Shown: positions 14,601 to 28,110 of the stretch, piece after piece | Layout of the letters: every line of letters starts with the position of its first letter | Numbering within the stretch: position 1 is the stretch's first letter | Assembly: GCF_932526225.1 (NCBI RefSeq) | Contig: NC_064048.1 | Coordinates: forward strand, 12,905,665 to 12,969,664 | Reading direction: 5' to 3' | DNA length: 64,000 nt | Source: Nematostella vectensis | Lineage: Eukaryota; Cnidaria; Anthozoa; Actiniaria; Edwardsiidae | Notes under the pieces: model-generated | What the model saw: the letters and a program-made list of their open reading frames with translations, nothing else | Database searches by the model: none | Told to the model about the DNA's origin: nothing | Position numbers and translations under genes: made by a program

Positions 14601-17600
14601 AAGAAAAAAAAAATAGGCTATCAGCGGGAATCGAACCTGGGTCGCTGCGTTAGTAGTCAAGGGCCTGCAACGAAAGACTAACGTGGCATTGCTGAAGGGA
14701 ATTGTAATGAAAATTACTTTTAATACTATTGGTATCGTAAACTATCCCAAGCAAAGTCACCATCGGACAGGAGGTTACATTCGGGAAAAGCTTCAGGGTT
14801 ACATTCGGGAATTTGTTTTACGAGTGTAACCTCCAAAAGGTTACAATCGATAATTTTTTTCCGAATGTAAATTCCAAAAGGTAACATTAGGAAAAATAAA
14901 ACAGTATACTCGGAAAAAAGGTATATCAATCTATCGAGCGCTATGCTCTATGTTAGAATCTACTTAATAAAGTTATCCAAGGAATCTAGTTAGTTCTTGT
15001 GTGCATAAAATATGTACAGGATCCTGAACAAAGCATGAGCACATCAAAGATGCTGAGAGTACATAAAAATGTCCCTATACCTTCTTTTTATGTCATGACA
15101 CACCAAGAACAGTATAATTAAGTATCGATATTTAAACAAAAAAAATAAAGAAAAAAAAAATAGGCTATCAGCGGGAATCGAACCCGGGTCGCTGTGTTAG
15201 TAGTCAAGTGCCCGCAACGAAAGACTAACGTGGCATTGCTGAAGGGAATTGTAATGAAAATTACTTTTAATACTATTGGTATCGTAAACTATCCCAAGCA
15301 AAGTCACCATCGGACTGGAGGTTACATTCGGGAAAAGCTTCAGGGTTACATTCGGGAATTTGTTTTACGAGTGTAACCTCCAAAAGGTTACAATCGATAA
15401 TTTTTTTTTGTAAATTCCAAAAAGTAACATTAGGAAAAATAAAACAGTATACTCGGAAAAACAGGTATATCAATCTATCGAGCGCTATGCTCTATGTTAG
15501 AATATACTTAATCAAGTTATCCAAGGAATCTAGTTAGTTCTTGTGTGCATAAAATATGTACAGGATCCTGAACAAAGCATGGGCACATCAAAGATGCTAA
15601 GAGTACATAAAAATGTCCCTATACCTTCTTTTTATGTCATGACACACCAAGAACAGTATAATTAAGTATCGATATTTAAAAAAAAATAAAGCAAAAAAAT
15701 AGGCTATCAGCGGGAATCGAACCCGGGTCGCTGCGTTAGTAGTCAAGTGCCCGCAACTAAAGACTAACGTGGCATTGCTGAAGGGAATTGTAATGAAAAT
15801 TACTTTTAATACTATTGGTATCGTAAACTATCCCAAGCAAAGTCACCATCGGGCTGGAGGTTACATTCGGGAAAAGCTTCAGGGTTACATTCGGGAATTT
15901 GATTTACGAGTGTAACCTCCAAAAGGTTACAATCGATAATTTTTTTTCCGAATGTAAATTCCAAAAAGTAACATTAGGAAAAATAAAACAGTATACTCGG
16001 AAAAAAAAGTATATCAATCTATCGAGCGCTATGCTCTATGTTAGAATCTACTTAATCAAGTTATCCAAGGAATCTAGTTAGTTCTTGTGTGCATAAAATA
16101 TGTACAGGATCCTGAACAAAGCATGAGCACATCAAAGATGCTGAGAGTACATAAAAATGTCCCTATACCTTCTTTTTATGTCATGACACACCAAGAACAG
16201 TATAATTAAGTATCGATATTTAAAAAAAAAAATAAAGAAAAAAAAAATAGGCTATCAGCGGGAATCCAACCCGGGTCGCTGCGTTAGTAGTCAAGGGCCT
16301 GCAACGAAAGACTAACGTGGCATTGCTAAAGGGAATTGTAATGAAAATTACTTTTAATACTATTGGTATCGTAAACTATCCCAAGCAAAGTCACCATCGG
16401 ACAGGAGGTTACATTCGGGAAAAGCTTCAGGGTTACATTCGGGAATTTGTTTTACGAGTGTAACCTCCAAAAGGTTACAATCGATATTTTTTTTTCCGAA
16501 TGTAAATTCCAAAAAGTAACATTAGGAAAAATAAAACAGTATACTCGGAAAAAAGGTATATCAATCTATCGAGCGCTATGCTCTATGTTAGAATCTACTT
16601 AATCAAGTTATCCAAGGAATCTAGTTAGTTCTTGTGTGCATAAAATATGTACAGGATCCTGAACAAAGCATGAGCACATCAAAGATGCTGAGAGTACATA
16701 AAAATGTCCCTATACCTTCTTTTTATGTCATGACAAACCAAGAACAGTATAATTAAGTATCGATATTTAAAAAAAAAAATAAAGAAAAAAAAAATAGGCT
16801 ATTAGCGGGAATAGAACCCGGGTCGCTGCTTTAGTAGTCAAGTGCCCGCAACGAAAGACTAACGTGGCATTGCTGAAGGAAATTGTAATGAAAATTACTT
16901 TTAATACTATTGGTATCGTAAACTATCCCAAGCAAAGTCACCATCGGACTGGAGGTTACATTCGGTAAAAGCTTCAGGGTTACATTCGGGAATTTGATTT
17001 ACGAGTGTAACCTCCAAAAGGTTACAATCGATAATTTTTTTTTGTAAATTCCAAAAAGTAACATTAGGAAAAATAAAACAGTATACTCGGAAAAACAGGT
17101 ATATCAATCTATCGAGCGCTATGCTCTATGTTAGAATATACTTAATCAAGTTATCCAAGGAATCTAGTTAGTTCTTGTGTGCATAAAATATGTACAGGAT
17201 CCTGAACAAAGCATGAGCACATCAAAGATGCTGAGAGTACATAAAAATGTCCCTATACCTTCTTTTTATGTCATGACACACCAAGAACAGTATAACTAAG
17301 TATCGATATTTAAAAAAAAAATAAAGCAAAAAAAAGGCTATCAGCGGGAATCGAACCCGGGTAGCTGCGTTAGTAGTCAAGTGCCCGCAACTAAAGACTA
17401 ACGTGGCATTGCTGAAGGGAATTGTAATGAAAATTACTTTTAATACTATTGGTATCGTAAACTATCCCAAGCAAAGTCACCATCGGACTGGAGGTTACAT
17501 TCGGGAAAAGCTTCAGGGTTACATTCGGGAATTTGTTTTACGAGTGTAACCTCAAAAAGGTTACAATCGATACTTTTTTTTCCGAATGCAAATTCCAAAA

Positions 17601-18583
17601 AGTAACATTAGGAAAAATAAAACAGTATACTCGGAAAAAAGGTATATCAATCTATCGAGCGCTATGCTCTATGTTAGAATCTACTTAATCAAGTTATCCA
17701 AGGAATTTAGTTAGTTCTTGTGTGCATAAAATATGTAAAGGATCCTGAACAAAGCATGAGCACATCAAAGATGCTGAGAGTACATAAAAATGTCCCTATA
17801 CCTTCTTTTTATGTCATGACACACCAAGAACATTATAATTAAGTATCGATATTTAAAAAAAAATAAAGAAAAAAAAAATAGGCTATCAGCGGGAATCGAA
17901 CCCGGGTCGCTGCGTTAGTAGTTAAGTGCCCGCAACAAAAGACTAACGTGGCATCGCTGAAGGGAATTGTAATGAAAATTACTTTTAATACTATTGGTAT
18001 CGTAAACTATCCCAAGCAAAGTCACCATCGGACTGGAGGTTACATTCGGGAAAAGCTTCAGGATTACATTCGGGAATTTGTCTTACGAGTGTAACCTCCA
18101 AAAGGTTACAATCGATAATTTGTTTTCCGAATGTAAATTCCAAAAAGTAACATTAGGAAAAATAAAACAGTATACTCGGAAAAAAAGGTATATCAATCTA
18201 TCGAGCGCTATGCTCTATGTTAGAATCTACTTAATCAAGTTATCCAAGGAATCTAGTTAGTTCTTGTGTGCATAAAATATGTACAGGATCCTGAACAAAG
18301 CATGAGCACATCAAAGATGCTGAGAGTACATAAAAATGTCCCTATACCTTCTTTTTATGTCATGACACACCAAGAACAGTATAATTAAGTATCGATATTT
18401 AAAAAAAAAATAAAGAAAAAAAAAAAATAGGCTATCAGCGGGAATCAAACCCGGGTCGCTGCGTTAGTAGTCAACTGCCCGCAACGAAAGACTAACGTGG
18501 CATTGCTGAAGGGAATTGTAATGAAAATTACTTTTAATACTATTGGTATCGTAAACTATCCCAAGCAAAGTCACCATCGGACT

Positions 18584-18648
18584 GGAGGTTACATTCGGGA
18601 AAAGCTTCAGGGTTACATTCGGGAATTTGTTTTACGAGTGTAACCTCC
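18584..18648. repeat. outer inverted repeat of the satellite hairpin module
   Basis: GGAGGTTACA (18584-18593) and TGTAACCTCC (18639-18648) are perfect 10-bp reverse complements separated by 45 bases. The arrangement recurs in monomers of the CCTCC class; in CCTCA monomers the last pair is lost. The spacer contains a second direct copy of the left arm (GGTTACATTCGGG from 18611). Confidence 0.85.
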
Positions 18649-18685
18649 AAAAGGTTACAATCGATAATTTGTTTTCCGAATGTAA
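18613..18685. repeat. inner, overlapping inverted repeat of the hairpin module
   Basis: TTACATTCGG (18613-18622) pairs perfectly with CCGAATGTAA (18676-18685). It interleaves with the outer 10-bp repeat, so two hairpins compete or form a pseudoknot-like arrangement. The module as a whole is two direct and two inverted copies of one unit of about 15 bp, with a further GGTTACA at about 18653. This suggests the monomer grew by duplication and inversion of a short element. Confidence 0.8.
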
Positions 18686-19523
18686 ATTCCAAAAAGTAAC
18701 ATTAGGAAAAATAAAACAGTATACTCGGAAAAAAAGGTATATCAATCTATCGAGCGCTATGCTCTATGTTAGAATCTACTTAATCAAGTTATCCAAGGAA
18801 TCTAGTTAGTTCTTGTGTGCATAAAATATGTACAGGATCCTGAACAAAGCATGAGCACATCAAAGATGCTGAGAGTACATAAAAATGTCCCTATACCTTC
18901 TTTTTATGTCATGACACACCAAGAACAGTATAATTAAGTATCGATATTTAAAAAAAAAATAAAGAAAAAAAAAATAGGCTATCAGCGGGAATCAAACCCG
19001 GGTCGCTGCGTTAGTAGTCAAGTGCCCGCAACGAAAGACTAACGTGGCATTGCTGAAGGGAATTGTAATGAAAATTACTTTTAATACTATTGGTATCGTA
19101 AACTATCGCAAGCAAAGTCACCATCGGACTGGAGGTTACATTCGGGAAAAGCTTCAGGGTTACATTCGGGAATTTGTTTTACGAGTGTAACCTCCAAAAG
19201 GTTACAATCGATAATTTTTTTTCCGAATGTAAATTCCAAAAAGTAACATTAGGAAAAATAAAACAGTATACTCGGAAAAAAAGGTATATCAATCTATCGA
19301 GCGCTATGCTCAATGTTAGAATCTACTTAATCAAGTTATCCAAGGAATCTAGTTAGTTCTTGTGTGCATAAAATATGTACAGGATCCTGAACAAAGCATG
19401 AGCACATCAAAGATGCTGAGAGTACATAAAAATGTCCCTATACCTTCTTTTTATGTCATGACACACCAAGAACAGTATAATTAAGTATCGATATTTAAAA
19501 AAAAAAAATAAAGAAAAAAAAAA

Positions 19524-22247
19524 TAGGCTATCAGCGGGAATCAAACCCGGGTCGCTGCGTTAGTAGTCAAGTGCCCGCAACGAAAGACTAACGTGGCATT
19601 GCTGAAGGGAATTGTAATGAAAATTACTTTTAATACTATTGGTATCGTAAACTATCCCAAGCAAAGTCACCATCGGACTGGAGGTTACATTCGGGAAAAG
19701 CTTCAGGGTTACATTTTGGAATTTGTTTTACGAGTGTAACCTCCAAAAGGTTACAATCGATAATTTTTTTTCCGAATGTAAATTCCAAAAAGTAACATTA
19801 GGAAAAATAAAACAGTATACTCGGAAAAAAAGGTATATCAATCTATCGAGCGCTATGCTCAATGTTAGAATCTACTTAATCAAGTTATCCAAGGAATCTA
19901 GTTAGTTCTTGTGTGCATAAAATATGTACAGGATCCTGAACAAAGCATGAGCACATCAAAGATGCTGAGAGTACATAAAAATGTCCCTATACCTTCTTTT
20001 TATGTCATGACACACCAAGAACAGTATAATTAAGTATCGATATTTAAAAAAAAAAAATAAAGAAAAAAAAATAGGCTATCAGCGGGAATCAAACCCGGGT
20101 CGCTGCGTTAGTAGTCAAGTGCCCGCAACGAAAGACTAACGTGGCATTGCTGAAGGGAATTGTAATGAAAATTACTTTTAATACTATTGGTATCGTAAAC
20201 TATCCCAAGCAAAGTCACCATCGAACTGGAGGTTACATTCGGGAAAAGCTTCAGGGTTACATTCGGGAATTTGATTTACGAGTGTAACCTCAAAAAGGTT
20301 ACAATCGATACTTTTTTTTCCGAATGCAAATTCCAAAAAGTAACATTAGGAAAAATAAAACAGTATACTCGGAAAAAAGGTATATCAATCTATCGAGCGC
20401 TATGCTCTATGTTAGAATCTACTTAATCAAGTTATCCAAGGAATTTAGTTAGTTCTTGTGTGCATAAAATATGTAAAGGATCCTGAACAAAGCATGAGCA
20501 CATCAAAGATGCTGAGAGTACATAAAAATGTCCCTATACCTTCTTTTTATGTCATGACACACCAAGAACATTATAATTAAGTATCGATATTTAAAAAAAA
20601 ATAAAGAAAAAAAAAATAGGCTATCAGCGGGAATCGAACCCGGGTCGCTGCGTTAGTAGTCAAGGGCCTGCAACGAAAGACTAACGTGGCATTGCTGAAG
20701 GGAATTGTAATGAAAATTACTTTTAATACTATTGGTATCGTAAACTATCCCAAGCAAAGTCACCATCGGACAGGAGGTTACATTCGGGAAAAGCTTCAGG
20801 GTTACATTCGGGAATTTGTTTTACGAGTGTAACCTCAAAAAGGTTACAATCGATAATTTGTTTTCCGAATGTAAATTCCAAAAAGTAACATTAGGAAAAA
20901 TAAAACAGTATACTCGGAAAAAAAGGTATATCAATCTATCGAGCGCTATGCTCTATGCTAGAATCTACTTAATCAAGTTATCCAAGGAATCTAGTTAGTT
21001 CTTGTGTGCATAAAATATGTACAGGATCCTGAACAAAGCATAAGCACATCAAAGATGCTGAGAGTAAATAAAAATGTCCCTATACCTTCTTTTTATGTCA
21101 TGACACACCAAGAACAGTATAATTAAGTATCGATATTAAAAAAAAAAAAAAATAAAGAAAAAAAATAGGCTATCAGCGGGAATCGAACCCGGGTAGCTGC
21201 GTTAGTAGTCAAGTGCCCGCAACGAAAGACTAACGTGGCATTGCTGAAGGAAATTGTAATGAAAATTACTTTTAATACTATTGGTATCGTAAACTATCCA
21301 AAGCAAAGTCACCATCGGACTGGAGGTTACATTCGGGAAAAGCTTCAGGGTTACATTCGGGAATTTGTTTTACGAGTGTAACCTCCAAAAGGTTACAATC
21401 GATAATTTGTTTTCCGAATGTAAATTCCAAAAAGTAACATTAGGAAAAATAAAACAGTATACTCGGAAAAAAAGGTATATCAATCTATCGAGCGCTATGC
21501 TCTATGCTAGAATCTACTTAATCAAGTTATCCAAGGAATCTAGTTAGTTCTTGTGTGCATAAAATATGTACAGGATCCTGAACAAAGCATAAGCACATCA
21601 AAGATGCTGAGAGTAAATAAAAATGTCCCTATACCTTCTTTTTATGTCATGACACACCAAGAACAGTATAATTAAGTATCGATATTAAAAAAAAAAAAAA
21701 TAAAGAAAAAAAATAGGCTATCAGCGGGAATCGAACCCGGGTAGCTGCGTTAGTAGTCAAGTGCCCGCAACGAAAGACTAACGTGGCATTGCTGAAGGAA
21801 ATTGTAATGAAAATTACTTTTAATACTATTGGTATCGTAAACTATCCAAAGCAAAGTCACCATCGGACTGGAGGTTACATTCGGGAAAAGCTTCAGGGTT
21901 ACATTCGGGAATTTGTTTTACGAGTGTAACCTCCAAAAGGTTACAATCGATAATTTGTTTTCCGAATGTAAATTCCAAAAAGTAACATTAGGAAAAATAA
22001 AACAGTATACTCGGAAAAAAAGGTATATCAATCTATCGAGCGCTATGCTCTATGTTAGAATCTACTTAATCAAGTTATCCAAGGAATCTAGTTAGTTCTT
22101 GTGTGCATAAAATATGTACAGGATCCTGAACAAAGCATGAGCACATCAAAGATGCTGAGAGTACATAAAAATGTCCCTATACCTTCTTTTTATGTCATGA
22201 CACACCAAGAACAGTATAATTAAGTATCGATATTTAAAAAAAAAAAA
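19524..22247. repeat. higher-order block D1 (five monomers)
   Basis: Units in order: CTCAATGTTAG; TTTGATTTACG with GGAATTTAG and AACATTATAATT; CCTCAAAAAGG with TATGCTAGAATC and GAGTAAATAAA; a second unit sharing the last two marks; and a unit with CTATCCAAAGC but normal GTTAGAATC. The same series, one unit shorter, follows LINE 1 at 31405. The two adjacent units at about 21.17-22.25 kb look like the product of a recent one-unit duplication. Confidence 0.75.
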
Positions 22248-23899
22248 TAGGCTATCAGCGGGAATCGAACCCGGGTCGCTGCGTTAGTAGTTAAGTGCCC
22301 GCAACAAAAGACTAACGTGGCATCGCTGAAGGGAATTGTAATGAAAATTACTTTTAATACTATTGGTATCGTAAACTATCCCAAGCAAAGTCACCATCGG
22401 ACTGGAGGTTACATTCGGGAAAAGCTTCAGGGTTACATTCGGGAATTTGTCTTACGAGTGTAACCTTCAAAAGGTTACAATCGATAATTTGTTTTCCGAA
22501 TGTAAATTCCAAAAAGTAACATTAGGAAAAATAAAACAGTATACTCGGAAAAAAAGGTATATCAATCTATCGAGCGCTATGCTCTATGTTAGAATCTACT
22601 TAATCAAGTTATCCAAGGAATCTAGTTAGTTCTTGTGTGCATAAAATATGTACAGGATCCTGAACAAAGCATGAGCACATCAAAGATGCTGAGAGTACAT
22701 AAAAATGTCCCTATACCTTCTTTTTATGTCATGACACACCAAGAACAGTATAAATAAGTATCGATATTTAAAAAAAAAAATAAAGAAAAAAAAAATAGGC
22801 TATCAGCGGGAATCAAACCCGGGTCGCTGCGTTAGTAGTCAAGTGCCCGCAACGAAAGACTAACGTGGCATTGCTGAAGGGAATTGTAATGAAAATTACT
22901 TTTAATACTATTGGTATCGTAAACTATCCCAAGCAAAGTCACCATCGGACTGGAGGTTACATTCGGGAAAAGCTTCAGGGTTACATTCGGGAATTTGTTT
23001 TACGAGTGTAACCTCCAAAAGGTTACAATCGATAATTTGTTTTCCGAATGTAAATTCCAAAAAGTAACATTAGGAAAAATAAAACAGTATACTCGGAAAA
23101 AAAGGTATATCAATCTATCGAGCGCTATGCTCTATGTTAGAATCTACTTAATCAAGTTATCCAAGGAATCTAGTTAGTTCTTGTGTGCATAAAATATGTA
23201 CAGGATCCTGAACAAAGCATGAGCACATCAAAGATGCTGAGAGTACATAAAAATGTCCCTATACCTTCTTTTTATGTCATGACACACCAAGAACAGTATA
23301 ATTAAGTATCGATATTTAAAAAAAAAAATAAAGAAAAAAAAAATAGGCTATCAGCGGGAATCAAACCCGGGTCGCTGCGTTAGTAGTCAAGTGCCCGCAA
23401 CGAAAGACTAACGTGGCATTGCTGAAGGGAATTGTAATGAAAATTACTTTTAATACTATTGGTATCGTAAACCATCCCAAGCAAAGTCACCATCGGACTG
23501 GAGGTTACATTCGGGAAAAGCTTCAGGGTTACATTCGGGAATTTGTTTTACGAGTGTAACCTCCAAAAGGTTACAATCGATAATTTTTTTTCCGAATGTA
23601 AATTCCAAAAAGTAACATTAGGAAAAATAAAACAGTATACTCGGAAAAAAAGGTATATCAATCTATCGAGCGCTATGCTCAATGTTAGAATCTACTTAAT
23701 CAAGTTATCCAAGGAATCTAGTTAGTTCTTGTGTGCATAAAATATGTACAGGATCCTGAACAAAGCATGAGCACATCAAAGATGCTGAGAGTACATACAA
23801 ATGTCCCTATACCTTCTTTTTATGTCATGACACACCAAGAACAGTATAATTAAGTATCGATATTTAAAAAAAAAATAAAGAAAAAAAGAAAAAAAAAAA
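22248..23899. repeat. higher-order block C2 (copy of C1)
   Basis: Copy of 17879-19523 with the same three diagnostic variants in order. Its last A-rich tract is longer and reads A(n)TAAAGA(n)GA(n). It also has its own change, ACATACAAATG, in the third unit. Confidence 0.8.
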
Positions 23900-24440
23900 T
23901 AGGCTATCAGCGGGAATCGAACCCGGGTCGCTGCGTTAGTAGTCAAGTGCCTGCAACGAAAGACTAACGTGGCATTGCTGAAGGGAATTGTAATGAAAAT
24001 TACTTTTAATACTATTGGTATCGTAAACTATCCCAAGCAAAGTCACCATCGGACTGGAGGTTACATTCGGGAAAAGCTTCAGGGTTACATTCGGGAATTT
24101 GTTTTACGAGTGTAACCTCCAAATGGTTACAATCGATAATTTGTTTTCCGAATGTAAAATCCAAAAAGTAACATTAGGAAAAATAAAACAGTATACTCGG
24201 AAAAAAAGGTATATCAATCTATCGAGCGCTATGCTCTATGTTAGAATCTACTTAATCAAGTTATCCAAGGAATCTAGTTAGTTCTTGTGTGCATAAAATA
24301 TGTACAGGATCCTGAACAAAGCATGAGCACATCAAAGATGCTGAGAGTACATAAAAATGTCCCTATACCTTCTTTTTATGTCATGACACACCAAGAACAG
24401 TATAATTAAGTATCGATATTTAAAAAAAAAATAAAGAAAA
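23900..24440. repeat. variant monomer with CCAAATGG change (recurs at +3277)
   Basis: This unit has CCTCCAAATGGTTAC in place of CCTCCAAAAGG. I see this change in only one other unit, starting at 27177, which lies 3277 bases (six monomers) downstream and is likewise preceded by an unusual A(n)GA(n) tract. The two are duplicates. Confidence 0.7.
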
Positions 24441-27400
24441 AAAAAATAGGCTATCAGCGGGAATCAAACCCGGGTCGCTGCGTTAGTAGTCAAGTGCCCG
24501 CAACGAAAGACTAACGTGGCATTGCTGAAGGGAATTGTAATGAAAATTACTTTTAATACTATTGGTATCGTAAACTATCCCAAGCAAAGTCACCATCGGA
24601 CTGGAGGTTACATTCGGGAAAAGCTTCAGGGTTACATTCGGGAATTTGTTTTACGAGTGTAACCTCCAAAAGGTTACAATCGATAATTTTTTTTTCCGAA
24701 TGTAAATTCCAAAAAGTAACATTAGGAAAAATAAAACAGTATACTCGGAAAAAAAGGTATATCAATCTATCGAGCGCTATGCTCAATGTTAGAATCTACT
24801 TAATCAAGTTATCCAAGGAATCTAGTTAGTTCTTGTGTGCATAAAATATGTACAGGATCCTGAACAAAGCATGAGCACATCAAAGATGCTGAGAGTACAT
24901 AAAAATGTCCCTATACCTTCTTTTTATGTCATGACACACCACGAACAGTATAATTAAGTATCGATATTAAAAAAAAAAAATAAAGAAAAAAAAATAGGCT
25001 ATCAGCGGGAATCAAACCCGGGTCGCTGCGTTAGTAGTCAAGTGCCCGCAACGAAAGACTAACGTGGCATTGCTGAAGGGAATTGTAATGAAAATTACTT
25101 TTAATACTATTGGTATCGTAAACTATCCCAAGCAAAGTCACCATCGGACTGGAGGTTACATTCGGGAAAAGCTTCAGGGTTACATTCGGGAATTTGATTT
25201 ACGAGTGTAACCTCAAAAAGGTTACAATCGATACTTTTTTTTTCCGAATGCAAATTCCAAAAAGTAACATTAGGAAAAATAAAACAGTATACTCGGAAAA
25301 AAAGGTATATCAATCTATCGAGCGCTATGCTCTATGTTAGAATCTACTTAATCAAGTTATCCAAGGAATCTCGTTAGTTCTTGTGTGCATAAAATATGTA
25401 CAGGATCCTGAACAAAGCATGAGCACATCAAAGATGCTGAGAGTACATAAAAATGTCCCTATACCTTCTTTTTATGTCATGACACACCAAGAACAGTATA
25501 ATTAAGTATCGATATTTAAAAAAAAAATAAAGAAAAAAAAAATAGGCTATCAGCGGGAATCGAACCCGGGTCGCTGCGTTAGTAGTCAAGGGCCTGCAAC
25601 GAAAGACTAACGTGGCATTGCTGAAGGGAATTGTAATGAAAATTACTTTTAATACTATTGGTATCGTAAACTATCCCAAGCAAAGTCACCATCGGACAGG
25701 AGGTTACATTCGGGAAAAGCTTCAGGGTTACATTCGGGAATTTGTTTTACGAGTGTAACCTCCAAAAGGTTACAATCGATAATTTTTTTCCGAATGTAAA
25801 TTCCAAAAAGTAACATTAGGAAAAATAAAACAGTATACTCGGAAAAAAAGGTATATCAATCTATCGAGCGCTATGCTCTATGTTAGAATCTACTTAATCA
25901 AGTTATCCAAGGAATCTAGTTAGTTCTTGTGTGCATAAAATATGTACAGGATCCTGAACAAAGCATGAGCACATCAAAGATGCTGAGAGTACATAAAAAT
26001 GTCCCTATACCTTCTTTTTATGTCATGACACACCAAGAACAGTATAATTAAGTATCGATATTTAAAAAAAAAAAATAGGCTATCAGCGGGAATCGAACCC
26101 GGGTCGCTGCGTTAGTAGTTAAGTGCCCGCAACAAAAGACTAACGTGGCATCGCTGAAGGGAATTGTAATGAAAATTACTTTTAATACTATTGGTATCGT
26201 AAACTATCCCAAGCAAAGTCACCATCGGACTGGAGGTTACATTCGGGAAAAGCTTCAGGGTTACATTCGGGAATTTGTTTTACGAGTGTAACCTCCAAAA
26301 GGTTACAATCGATAATTTGTTTTCCGAATGTAAATTCCAAAAAGTAACATTAGGAAAAATAAAACAGTATACTCGGAAAAAAAGGTATATCAATCTATCG
26401 AGCGCTATGCTCTATGTTAGAATCTACTTAATCAAGTTATCCAAGGAATCTAGTTAGTTCTTGTGTGCATAAAATATGTACAGGATCCTGAACAAAGCAT
26501 GAGCACATCAAAGATGCTGAGAGTACATAAAAATGTCCCTATACCTTCTTTTTATGTCATGACACACCAAGAACAGTATAATTAAGTATCGATATTTAAA
26601 AAAAAAAAAAAAGAAAAAAAAAATAGGCTATCAGCGGGAATCAAACCCGGGTCGCTGCGTTAGTAGTCAAGTGCCCGCAACGAAAGACTAACGTGGCATT
26701 GCTGAAGGGAATTGTAATGAAAATTACTTTTAATACTATTGGTATCGTAAACTATCCCAAGCAAAGTCACCATCGGACTGGAGGTTACATTCGGGAAAAG
26801 CTTCAGGGTTACATTCGGGAATTTGTTTTACGAGTGTAACCTCCAAAAGGTTACAATCGATAATTTTTTTCCGAATGTAAATTCCAAAAAGTAACATTAG
26901 GAAAAATAAAACAGTATACTCGGAAAAAAAGGTATATCGATCTATCGAGCGCTATGCTCTATGTTAGAATCTACTTAATTAAGTTATCCAAGGAATCTAG
27001 TTAGTTCTTGTGTGCATAAAATATGTACAGGATCCTGAACAAAGCATGAGCACATCAAAGATGCTGAGAGTACATACAAATGTCCCTATACCTTCTTTTT
27101 ATGTCATGACACACCAAGAACAGTATAATTAAGTATCGATATTTAAAAAAAAATAAAGAAAAAAAGAAAAAAAAAATAGGCTATCAGCGGGAATCGAACC
27201 CGGGTCGCTGCGTTAGTAGTCAAGTGCCTGCAACGAAAGACTAACGTGGCATTGCTGAAGGGAATTGTAATGAAAATTACTTTTAATACTATTGGTATCG
27301 TAAACTATCCCAAGCAAAGTCACCATCGGACTGGAGGTTACATTCGGGAAAAGCTTCAGGGTTACATTCGGGAATTTGTTTTACGAGTGTAACCTCCAAA

Positions 27401-28110
27401 TGGTTACAATCGATAATTTGTTTTCCGAATGTAAATTCCAAAAAGTAACATTAGGAAAAATAAAACAGTATACTCGGAAAAAAAGGTATATCAATCTATC
27501 GAGCGCTATGCTCTATGTTAGAATCTACTTAATCAAGTTATCCAAGGAATCTAGTTAGTTCTTGTGTGCATAAAATATGTACAGGATCCTGAACAAAGCA
27601 TGAGCACATCAAAGATGCTGAGAGTACATAAAAATGTCCCTATACCTTCTTTTTATGTCATGACACACCAAGAACAGTATAATTAAGTATCGATATTTAA
27701 AAAAAAAATAAAGAAAAAAAAAATAGGCTATCAGCGTGAATCAAACCCGGGTCGCTGCGTTAGTAGTCAAGTGCCCGCAACGAAAGACTAACGTGGCATT
27801 GCTGAAGGGAATTGTAATGAAAATTACTTTTAATACTATTGGTATCGTAAACTATCCCAAGCAAAGTCACCATCGGACTGGAGGTTACATTCGGGAAAAG
27901 CTTCAGGGTTACATTCGGGAATTTGTTTTACGAGTGTAACCTCCAAAAGGTTACAATCGATAATTTTTTTTCCGAATGTAAATTCCAAAAAGTAACATTA
28001 GGAAAAATAAAACAGTATACTCGGAAAAAAAGGTATATCAATCTATCGAGCGCTATGCTCAATGTTAGAATCTACTTAATCAAGTTATCCAAGGAATCTA
28101 GTTAGTTCTT

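Larger units (their letters stand above)
17879..19523. repeat. higher-order block C1 (three monomers, repeated at +4369)
   Basis: Three units: TTTGTCTTACG with TTAAGTGCCCGCAACAAAAG; a plain AATTTGTTTTCC unit with CAAACCC; and a unit with CTCAATGTTAG. They recur in the same order from 22248 at an offset of 4368-4369 bases, equal to eight monomers. Confidence 0.8.

Noticed and set aside
24559-24786. Minus-strand frames of 66-93 codons with an MIYLFFRVYCFIF-type start
   Set aside because: They are the reverse reading of the same satellite module. They appear only in units where indels happen to keep the frame open, and the protein composition is that of a low-complexity AT-rich repeat.
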